Assembly: GCF_002210345.1 (NCBI RefSeq)
Contig: NZ_MWQI01000007.1
Location: forward strand, 62,001-126,000
Direction of reading: 5' to 3'
From: Fibrobacter sp. UWB4
Lineage (GTDB): Bacteria > Fibrobacterota > Fibrobacteria > Fibrobacterales > Fibrobacteraceae
DNA length: 64,000 bases
Position 1 is the first letter of the stretch. Each line of letters opens with the position of its first letter. Below, piece after piece: positions 47,778-55,209 of the stretch. A program made the translations under genes and the position numbers. Under the pieces are notes generated by a model. The model was not told the origin of the DNA. It searched no databases and was given only the letters and a program-made list of their open reading frames with translations.

Positions 47778-48495
47778 TTATTTCTCAGCAATGGCTTTCT
47801 TGCGCTCCTGTTTCAACTTTTTGGCACTGATTTTGGGCGTGGGGGGGGGGGCAGGCTTTGTTCCGCCAAGTTCGGCAATCGTCTGGCGAACCTTCTTGCC
47901 TACGGCAAAATGCGCTTCGTTCGCCTTTTCCTTGCCCTTGATGTTTTCACGACGGAGTTTGTCGTCTGTTTGCGTGATACGGAACAGATTCGCCGCAAGT
48001 TCGGTGGCACCCATATGGTCCAAGATCTGTTCGTTTTTCTTGAGTCCCTTGCGTTTGTGAATATCCTTCATTCCCAACCCGTTGTAAAGTCCCTGGTAAC
48101 CGCGATTCTGGAACACGGCGTAATCCACGGGCGTTTCAACACCGGCTGCCTTTGCAGAACTGGCAAGGAATTTGTTGCGAATAGTCACTTCGTCGCGAAT
48201 GGCCAGACGCTTTTCGTCTTCCGAAAGCTGAGTCGCCGCATCCGAGATTTCTTTCTGCTCCGCTTCCGATTCTGACCATCTCGCTCACGTGGGCGAAATG
48301 GTTTCCCTCATCAAAGCCTGTTTTCCGACATGCTTCGATAGCCTTTTCTATCACAGGCAGAAACTTGCCATATTCGGTATATTCTAAGGCTTTTTGCAAT
48401 TCCCTTGCATACCAGAATTCGGCACCATTTTCATCGATGTGTTTGATGTTCTCAAACGTCTTTTGAGAGTAAGTGGTTACTTCTTTTTTAGCCAT
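47778..48495 (-). pseudogene. dinD: dinD-like DNA-damage-inducible protein, frameshifted with an internal deletion
   Basis: The N-terminal frame starts at ATG 48495 (MAKKEVTTYSQKTFENIKHIDENGAEFWYARELQKALEY) with a good AGGAGG site and runs to ...HFAHVSEMVRIGSGAE. Homology then jumps to another frame: EAEQKEISDAATQLSEDEKRLAIRDEVTIRNKF..., continuing GVETPVDYAVFQNRGYQGLYNGLG to the end. The expected central block (LSRYACYLIVQNGDP and on, about 45-50 residues) is missing. The change of frame is near 48265-48285. A run of 11 G lies in the distal part at 47841-47851. The protein is therefore very probably non-functional. It is often found in type I restriction loci. Confidence 0.85.
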
Positions 48496-48659
48496 AGGGC
48501 CTCCTGTGTTTATTGTTTCAACTAGGAACGCCCTCGCATTACGGCAAAGCCAAATAAAGCAAAAGCGCATCATTCCTTTCTACGGAATGACGCGCATGAG
48601 TGTAATGTATCTAATATCGCAAAAGTTGGCAAGAGGGGTAAGAAAATTTTACATCAGCC

Positions 48660-50744
48660 TTATTTTCCCCAAAGGATTTTCGCCTTTTCAAAAAGAATCT
48701 TTCCGCGTTTCAAAATTTGCTCGTCATCCCATTCAATATCAGCAAAGTCCTGAAAGTAAGTATTCAATTTTAAGTAACTTTGCTTGCAAATGGCTTGGCG
48801 CTTCCCTTCAATCCGCTTTCCTTTTTCATTTGTATAAGAATGGAATGGTCCGTTACTTACACTAGAATTTAATGCCTGCGTCAACAGAGTTAAGTTTCCA
48901 AAACTATTTAGCCTATTCCAGCGATCAGCTTTTTTCTTTTCAATATCGTCATCAGCAACAAGCAAAGGATAATCTGATTCTTTGTATGATTGCGGTAAAA
49001 CATGCTCAATAGTGAGGTTTTCGTTTATGACTATCTTTTCCGCCTTTGATGTCGAATAAATTTTCTCTATCCTCAGCAAAATCGGAAGAACCTTCTTATT
49101 CTGCATATAGTTATAAGCGTCTTTATAAAGCCATGCTGTTTCAAAAGACGTATCATCAGGCCAAATGGTTGAATCACCATCCAATGATTCCAAGAACGAT
49201 TTGACAATTGGCGCCAATTCCGTTTTTTCACCCAAAAGCATTTCATACGATACTTTTACCTTTTTTGCAATACCATCAATTAAAGGCTGCTTATCCTGTA
49301 TGCTCTTTTCTATTTCCGATTTAATAGTTGACAAAAATCTAAGAGCCAGTTTGTTGTAGTTCTTTGTAGTCAGATTGCAAACAGCTCTTCTTACCAAAAA
49401 TGATTCAATATAGTCAAGACACCTTTTTAAATCATCCGTTTCTTTGCCATCATTATATTCCATAAGGAATAAGTATATAGGCACAAACGTGCTGACATCC
49501 AACGCTTTCAGCATCTTAACAAAATTTGCAGTTCTAGAATCATCATCTTTTGGCGGAGCTACGTAAAAACGGTAATATTTACTAACCTTGACGAGGCGAC
49601 CTAATTCATTTTCCACATCTCGGTGTTCCGATAACCACCAATCTTTAAAGACACTAAATACATTACCGACTTTAATTTCTTCAGTTTTAGAGGTAATGAG
49701 ATAGTTGTAAATGAAAATATCGATTCGAGGGTGGTTTATACGACCTTGTCGTTCTTGCTCTCGCCAATACTTTGACGGAATAATGCCGTCTTTAATTTCA
49801 TTTGAATCAAAAGTATTCCAATACTTACTATAGAGCTGATTTTGTTTCAAACCTTTCTTAGCGGCATATAAGAAAACAAAATTTCTAATCAAATCAGAAG
49901 CAAGCAGCGGTTCACCTCTGGCGTTCAGCGTTTCAAATATCACCTGAGGGTCATCGGTTTTTCCGAGCGTGAGTAACATAACTGTCACATAACTTTGAAC
50001 CGTCGCAAATAGCGCCTCTAAACGATTTTCGGAATATTTATTTTCCGTATTTTCCAAAATTTGGATAGGAATCTCAGATCTTCTAATCTTACGAATCAAC
50101 GCATCAGATTCTTTTTCTTCATCAAATTCTGATTCATTTTGAACAAAAGCCAATATTGAACCATAAAAATATAAATACGCTTCAATCATCAAAGGACGTA
50201 CAAAAGACTTTTGTCGTGGTTTTCTTGGAGCAAGCATTTTCTTGGCCATTTCTTCAACCGAGAAAGAGCCATCTATTAATTTTATTTCATCAATGCCAGC
50301 CTGAGTCGGCCACACCTTGTAAATATCGTCATCAGATTCATTTTTATTCGTTAATAAATCAGATAATTTCTTTTGAATCTTTTCATTTTTGAACACTACA
50401 GCAATGTCATACATTGCCTTTAAAAAAATGTGCAAGGTGGTCATTCTTTGTTGGCCATCAATCACCTCAAAAGATTCCACCTTTAATGCAGATGTTCGAG
50501 GAATTGAAGAAATAACCACTGACCCCAAGAAATGTTGTGGCAAGGGCTTTAATTCGCTTTCTTCTGCTCCTTCAGCAATGAACGTCATTCTATTTTGGTA
50601 AGCAAGCGCCCTATCCAAAATATCAAACCAAAGGGGAGCCACCTGCTTTTCAAGTGTCCAAACATATCCTCGCTGAAAAATGGGAATTGCATATTGGCGA
50701 GGCATATTGAAAAGAGTTGTAATTGTTGCTAAATCTGGGTGCAT
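48660..50744 (-). CDS. GmrSD-like DUF262/DUF1524 restriction protein
   Basis: 694 aa. The N-terminal DUF262 domain carries IPIFQRGYVW (about 20-29), the VIDGQQRMTTL motif (about 95-104) and FETLNARGEPLLASDLIRN near 290. The C-terminal DUF1524 HNH-like nuclease has LTIEHVLPQSY and WNRLNSFGNLTLLTQALNSS. Proteins of this kind (GmrSD, BrxU, SspE relatives) use nucleotide binding to control DNA cleavage, often of modified phage DNA. It lies 38 bases downstream of the PLD-nuclease gene on the same strand, so it is part of the same operon. The base composition is more AT-rich than the flanking genome. Confidence 0.92.
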   Translation of the reverse strand: MHPDLATITTLFNMPRQYAIPIFQRGYVWTLEKQVAPLWFDILDRALAYQNRMTFIAEGAEESELKPLPQHFLGSVVISSIPRTSALKVESFEVIDGQQRMTTLHIFLKAMYDIAVVFKNEKIQKKLSDLLTNKNESDDDIYKVWPTQAGIDEIKLIDGSFSVEEMAKKMLAPRKPRQKSFVRPLMIEAYLYFYGSILAFVQNESEFDEEKESDALIRKIRRSEIPIQILENTENKYSENRLEALFATVQSYVTVMLLTLGKTDDPQVIFETLNARGEPLLASDLIRNFVFLYAAKKGLKQNQLYSKYWNTFDSNEIKDGIIPSKYWREQERQGRINHPRIDIFIYNYLITSKTEEIKVGNVFSVFKDWWLSEHRDVENELGRLVKVSKYYRFYVAPPKDDDSRTANFVKMLKALDVSTFVPIYLFLMEYNDGKETDDLKRCLDYIESFLVRRAVCNLTTKNYNKLALRFLSTIKSEIEKSIQDKQPLIDGIAKKVKVSYEMLLGEKTELAPIVKSFLESLDGDSTIWPDDTSFETAWLYKDAYNYMQNKKVLPILLRIEKIYSTSKAEKIVINENLTIEHVLPQSYKESDYPLLVADDDIEKKKADRWNRLNSFGNLTLLTQALNSSVSNGPFHSYTNEKGKRIEGKRQAICKQSYLKLNTYFQDFADIEWDDEQILKRGKILFEKAKILWGK

Positions 50745-50782
50745 AATAATTGCCTCTCTTTTTAGAATTTCATCCTTAAAAA

Positions 50783-51880
50783 CTAAATGGCATCATTGTC
50801 TGATGCTTGACGAATCAGACCATCAAGAATTGCAAAGTTCTCTACATTTAATAATCGTAGCAATTCTTTTCCAAACTCGCAATATTCAACATATTTTTTC
50901 CCACTGGAGAGTTCATTTAAACATAGATAGTCTTTTGAGCAACCATTAAAGAGGATGTATTTTTCAGGATATAAGGTTGTCAAGATTTTGGTTATCACAC
51001 CCCGTCCAATACCGCTTAATTCCTTTAAAGCTCTAGAAACTCTCTTCTCTATAGGCTGATTTTCATCTGTAAGCGCCATACAGAATGTCTGTAGCTTACC
51101 TTTACGACTTGCAGCATGCAAGGCTTCGCGAACACCATGTTGATCCAAATCGCCTAACGATCCATCTTGGCAAAAGAGGTCAATATTTTTCCCTTTAAAC
51201 CCTTCAAAGTTATGCACAGCATCTAAATTTTGCTGTAAATTTTCAATGGCTTCTATCCTTTGGTCACGAATTTTTTCGTAAATGGTTTTGTTCCGCCGCA
51301 ATACTCTTAGTTTTTCAATAATGTCTTCCTGATTAAAATTTTCAATATGTTTGCACACTTTCTTGATTTTACTCATGTCTGGAAGCGGAGTATGATGTTT
51401 TTGGGCTAGCTCATTCGTTCTACAAGCAATCATTTCTGCCGTTATTGGCGAACAGGAATTTTTCCATAGATCATTAAACCAATTGTTTATTTTTTTGCAT
51501 TCAGCAATGTTTTTTGTTTGTAAAGTTAGTTCAGCATTGGAAGAAAAACCTCGTTCAGTATAATTTGCGGAACCAACATAGGCACTAGATTTTTTATCTT
51601 TCTTAAAAAGATAAACTTTGGGATGAAAGAAGCTTTCTTCGTGATAATAGCGGACTCTAAGATTCTCGTTATTGGCTTCTGCGTTCATTAAAAAACTTAA
51701 AGCTGCGTTTGGTGTTGGCATATCAATGCCTACAATCAAACGAACATAGACATCATGTTTTTTAGAAAGTTTGTCTATTTCTCTTGCTTTTCCTTCACTA
51801 ATCAGGGCTACGGCAATGCACGCCCTATCAGAAGACGAAAATTCATCTTTGAAAACGTCTTCTAAACTTTCAAAAAACAT
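50783..51880 (-). CDS. Phospholipase-D-fold nuclease of the restriction locus
   Basis: 365 aa from ATG 51880, preferred because GGAG lies about 7 bases upstream; a TTG at 51892 is the alternative. One HKD-type motif is present, HPKVYLFKKDKKSSAYVGSANYTERG (about 86-111). The first part (ACIAVALISEGKAREIDKL) matches the PLD N-terminal fold. PLD nucleases with one motif work as dimers, as in BfiI or NgoFVII. Residues about 170-365 are a helical C-terminal region with GIGRGVITKILTTLYPEKYILFNG, resembling a helix-hairpin-helix DNA-binding segment. It starts 30 bases after the kinase stop. Confidence 0.85.
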   Translation of the reverse strand: MFFESLEDVFKDEFSSSDRACIAVALISEGKAREIDKLSKKHDVYVRLIVGIDMPTPNAALSFLMNAEANNENLRVRYYHEESFFHPKVYLFKKDKKSSAYVGSANYTERGFSSNAELTLQTKNIAECKKINNWFNDLWKNSCSPITAEMIACRTNELAQKHHTPLPDMSKIKKVCKHIENFNQEDIIEKLRVLRRNKTIYEKIRDQRIEAIENLQQNLDAVHNFEGFKGKNIDLFCQDGSLGDLDQHGVREALHAASRKGKLQTFCMALTDENQPIEKRVSRALKELSGIGRGVITKILTTLYPEKYILFNGCSKDYLCLNELSSGKKYVEYCEFGKELLRLLNVENFAILDGLIRQASDNDAI

Positions 51881-51910
51881 ATTATACTCCAACTTTTCCG
51901 ATATGAGGAT

Positions 51911-52972
51911 TTATTTAAAGAGAAGTGTTACTTTAAAATATCCATACTGAATGCCATCAATAGAACTGGGACTGACCGATTCTATTTTCATCTCTATGCC
52001 ATATCGTTCACACAATAATTGAACAAGATACAAGCCTATTCCAGAGCCTTCTGCGATGCATGATGCATTTTTCCCTCTATACCCTTTTTTTGTAATTTCA
52101 GAAATCTCCTTACAATCACAAAAAGGACTGAAAGATTCGATTTCAACTTTTAGTGTTGAACCAAATTCATTAAATGTTATATTAACATCTCGATGACGAT
52201 AAGAATACTTTACAGCATTATCTATCAGTAATAAAGGTATGTTCTCAAAATAGGTGTCTGTATAAATTTCTTTCAGTGAATTTCCATTTATAAAAACATG
52301 TTGCTTTGAAGACGAATAAATTTTCGCCATTTTATCAAATTTTTTATATACAACAATACTTGTCGCTTTCTTTCTATCAAAGTAACTTTCTTCAATATGT
52401 TTTAATGATAATTTTTGAGAAATAATAAAACTTGAAAAAAAGACTGTTTTTAATTTTTCTTTAATTTCTTTATACTGATCATCAGATATTTCGCCAGCTT
52501 CTTCTCGAAAGTTTTCTTGCAAAAGTAAGTCTATTAGTGATTTATTTGTTCCGTTCAAGCTTCTTATTTCATGTACAAATGTTTTGTAGTAATCTGTTAA
52601 TTCTTTTTCTTTTTTTTCTATGGACAAAGCCTTTCTAGCGTTATCAACAAAAGCCAAACATTCGTCATTAGAAAGGACCGGATTACAAGAGGGAATGAGA
52701 CTACTTAAAAGACTTCTTTCTCTCTTTTTATCATAATATTTTTCATTTCGAAGGCAAGTAAAAAAAGCGATAGATCCATTTTCTTGATGAAATAAAAACG
52801 CAGTCATTCCGCAAGGACATTTAAAAAAACCTTCAGTTCCTTCATTTCTTTTTGAATCGTAAAATGATTTACATTTTCCCTCTCTAAAACGATTTATGCA
52901 GCCCATATGAGCCTTGACAAAAGATCCATCCGTCAATTGATCATTTTCGTCAATCATTGGCACTAAAATCAT
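51911..52972 (-). CDS. Soluble histidine kinase with an N-terminal cysteine cluster
   Basis: 353 aa, no membrane helix. Residues about 20-80 carry Cys25, Cys34, Cys52, Cys54 and Cys73 (GCINRFREGKC, FFKCPCGMTAFLF, FFTCLR), a possible metal or redox site in a GAF/PocR-like sensor. The dimerisation helix has the H-box FVHEIRSLNG (H134). The ATPase domain has N-box LLLIDNAVKYSYRH (N252) and the G-box EGSGIGLYLVQLL (about 308-320). All catalytic landmarks are present. It overlaps the receiver gene by 4 bases (ATGA), so the pair is translationally coupled. It lies between hsdS and a PLD nuclease, an unusual place for a two-component system. Confidence 0.88.
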   Translation of the reverse strand: MILVPMIDENDQLTDGSFVKAHMGCINRFREGKCKSFYDSKRNEGTEGFFKCPCGMTAFLFHQENGSIAFFTCLRNEKYYDKKRERSLLSSLIPSCNPVLSNDECLAFVDNARKALSIEKKEKELTDYYKTFVHEIRSLNGTNKSLIDLLLQENFREEAGEISDDQYKEIKEKLKTVFFSSFIISQKLSLKHIEESYFDRKKATSIVVYKKFDKMAKIYSSSKQHVFINGNSLKEIYTDTYFENIPLLLIDNAVKYSYRHRDVNITFNEFGSTLKVEIESFSPFCDCKEISEITKKGYRGKNASCIAEGSGIGLYLVQLLCERYGIEMKIESVSPSSIDGIQYGYFKVTLLFK

Positions 52973-53676
52973 GCTGCACCACCATTAAATTTAAGGATTA
53001 GTGCAAGAACATTGTTCGTTAATTTCAGTAGTTCAATCATTACAGCGGATCCATTTGATTGATTGTCTGTAAACCTCTGAATCATCTTGTTTATTGACCC
53101 TTTCGATATGGCGTTCACATATTCAGATTCATATTCTGCAACAAGTCTTATTGGAATATTTTCTTTTATCAGAGCATCTCTTGTCATAAGCCATTGTTTT
53201 TTCAAGTCATACTTATCCTTAATTGAATCATCTAACAAAGATGTCCAATCATCTACAGATGTTCCTTTTTCAACTTTTTTATCAGCAAAATCAATGAGGT
53301 TTGAATAAGACGGACTAAAATCTTCTGCAGTATACGCTATAACTTTTTTTGAAGGGTATTTCAATTTGATTTCTTGTATTAACTTTGCTCCTTCATATTT
53401 GCTATTGAGAAATTTACCTACTCCTCTAATGTCGCATAATATTATATCATATGCGGCAACATCGTTTACGCTATCTAAATCTTTCTTTTCTTCCATTTGA
53501 TATCCATACTTTCTTAACGCCTCTATCAAAACAAAACCAGAGTCATCAATAACAAGAATGTTTGTATTCCGCCTCATTTCAGGAATTTTCTTTACATCTA
53601 CAATTGTTTTTTGTGGTAACCCATCAATTGTATATGGAATATGGTATAAATTAATCTTTTTCAATAAATCACACAT
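52969..53676 (-). CDS. Receiver-domain protein with an unknown C-terminal domain
   Basis: 235 aa. After a 37-residue extension, a receiver domain runs from about 38 to 150. The acidic pair is D44-D45 in ILVIDDSG, the phospho-acceptor D82 in IILCDIRG, the Thr switch in IAYTAED and a Lys in ADKKVEKG (the usual KP lacks proline). The C-terminal 85 residues (LKKQWLMTRDALIKENIPIRLV ... ELLKLTNNVLALILKFN) are helical and do not look like HTH, GGDEF or a methylesterase. It may act by protein contact, perhaps on the restriction proteins. AAGGAG lies before the start. It is 14 bases after hsdS and overlaps the kinase gene. Confidence 0.85.
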   Translation of the reverse strand: MCDLLKKINLYHIPYTIDGLPQKTIVDVKKIPEMRRNTNILVIDDSGFVLIEALRKYGYQMEEKKDLDSVNDVAAYDIILCDIRGVGKFLNSKYEGAKLIQEIKLKYPSKKVIAYTAEDFSPSYSNLIDFADKKVEKGTSVDDWTSLLDDSIKDKYDLKKQWLMTRDALIKENIPIRLVAEYESEYVNAISKGSINKMIQRFTDNQSNGSAVMIELLKLTNNVLALILKFNGGAA

Positions 53677-53690
53677 GTTTATCTCCTTTT

Positions 53691-55085
53691 TTATAAAAGT
53701 CTGATTTTTCCGGTGAGGAGTTGTTGCATCATGCCGGTTTTGAGTTTGCGGTATTTTGCGAGTTTGGTTTCGAGGGCCGAGATTTCGGTGTCCATGTCGC
53801 TGAGGACGTTTGCGATGGCAGTTTGTTCGGCGAGCGACGGCAATAAAATCAAAATCTTACGCAATTTACTAATACTTGTTCTTTGCCTTGTACTTCCTTG
53901 CGTATTATCTGAAATCTGCTTCAAGTATGCATCTGATTTAGAAGTATAAACAAAATACTTTGAATTCAGTTTTTCATTTGCTGTTATACGAATTACATCT
54001 GAGCCGAGAACATATTGTTTTTCTTTTTTAGGACAAATAATTGCACGCCCCGCAGGCATCATTTTTGCAACAAGTATTGACTCTTCTTTTGGTACGATAC
54101 AACGAGCGATTGTTTTCGCATGTTCAAAAGTCGTATATTTCGTATTTTCATCTTCCCATCCATTTTCTCCAATGTTGGAAAGTTGAATAATTCTGGTCTG
54201 AGGATCGGATGTATAGTGTTCTTTTTTCAGATTACTGCCAAAAGGGCCATCTGCCATATCCTTCGCTAATTCACTAACAGGAACAAATTCCCAATCGCTC
54301 GGTATCATTCCGAGTTCGGTCATTTTGTAGCCACTGGATTCTTCGACTTCGCGCTTTGCGCTTCGCTCAGAATGACACTCCTTTCGTCTTTCGTCTGTAG
54401 GGTGTGAGCCCGTTCTTTCGTCTGAGCCGAATCCGGGGAGGCGTTTCTCGCCGGTGAGGAGTTGTTGCATTGCGCCTTGTTTGATGTTTTTCTTTTTGGC
54501 GATGAGTTTTTCAAGGTTCGCGATTAGGGAGTCAACGTCGGAGAGGGCGTTTGCAATGCGTTGTTGTTCTTCGATTTTCGATGGTAAAGGAATCGTATAA
54601 TTTCTAATATCGGCAGGGCTAATATGAGGAATAGCCGAGTTTGTTTTTAACGAATCAATATATGCGATAAAATTGTTTGATGATATAAAATAAAAAAGAT
54701 ACGATATCGGTTGTTTTGAATTTTTCACTCTTAATCGAGCGACTCGCTGAACTAATAAATTACCACTTTCATTTTTATGTATGATTGCAGAATTTTTTCC
54801 AACTTTAGAGCCATCCATTCCTATGACTAAATCGTCTTCACGTAGTGCGTATTCTCTTAATGACTCTATATTCCCAGAATAGAAACGATCAATATCATCC
54901 GAGTGTCTAATTTGACCTTCCGTAATATTAACCCCTCTAAGTAATCTTACATTTCCATTTTCAAGGATTGTATTTCCAGGAAATGGGAAACCCGTTAGCA
55001 CATTTGTAAGTTGACCAACAGACTTTACTTCCCAATCGCTCGGTATCATCCCGACTTCAGTCTGTTTGAATTTCGTTTCTTTCAT
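53691..55085 (-). CDS. hsdS: Type I restriction enzyme S (specificity) subunit, with a repeat-derived linker
   Basis: 464 aa with two target-recognition domains. Each starts with the conserved GMIPSDWE block (residues about 12-19, and again near 258). Each ends in a coiled-coil conserved region: EEQQRIANALSDVDSLIANLEKLIAKKK and AEQTAIANVLSDMDTEISALETKLAKYR, both followed by MQQLLTGxxRL. Between the halves, residues about 221-251 (DERTGSHPTDERRKECHSER and on) are encoded by dispersed intergenic repeats. The protein sets the DNA target of the HsdM/HsdR complex. The gene lies 124 bases after hsdM. Confidence 0.95.
   Translation of the reverse strand: MKETKFKQTEVGMIPSDWEVKSVGQLTNVLTGFPFPGNTILENGNVRLLRGVNITEGQIRHSDDIDRFYSGNIESLREYALREDDLVIGMDGSKVGKNSAIIHKNESGNLLVQRVARLRVKNSKQPISYLFYFISSNNFIAYIDSLKTNSAIPHISPADIRNYTIPLPSKIEEQQRIANALSDVDSLIANLEKLIAKKKNIKQGAMQQLLTGEKRLPGFGSDERTGSHPTDERRKECHSERSAKREVEESSGYKMTELGMIPSDWEFVPVSELAKDMADGPFGSNLKKEHYTSDPQTRIIQLSNIGENGWEDENTKYTTFEHAKTIARCIVPKEESILVAKMMPAGRAIICPKKEKQYVLGSDVIRITANEKLNSKYFVYTSKSDAYLKQISDNTQGSTRQRTSISKLRKILILLPSLAEQTAIANVLSDMDTEISALETKLAKYRKLKTGMMQQLLTGKIRLL
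54333..54423 (-). repeat. Two dispersed repeats inside the hsdS linker
   Basis: Bases 54333-54376 are the CTTCGACT...CTCAGAATGACA repeat; bases 54381-54423 are a family A copy (CTTTCGTCTTTCGTCTGTAG...CCGTTCTTTCGTC). Both read through in frame. Confidence 0.75.
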
Positions 55086-55096
55086 AAATTAAGCCC

Positions 55097-55172
55097 TAGA
55101 TCCTTCGACTCCGTTACACTCCGCTCAGGATGACACCAAGAAACACCGGTCACTTCGGCAAGCTCAGTGACC
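55097..55172. repeat. Dispersed repeats between hsdM and hsdS
   Basis: GATCCTTCGACTCCGTTAC continues to CTCAGGATGACA (55097-55135). It is followed by the inverted pair GGTCACTTCGGCAAGCTCAG / TGACC (55148-55172). Similar units are at 57808-57842 and 57858-57895. Confidence 0.65.
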
Positions 55173-55209
55173 TTTTCTTTCGTCATTCTTCTTTCATCTC
55201 TTGTCTTGA

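Noticed and set aside
48136-48266. Reading frame continuation RNLGCGDSAFGRRKASGHSR as a genuine dinD C-terminus
   Set aside because: It is out of frame with the recognisable DinD C-terminal sequence and lacks family similarity.
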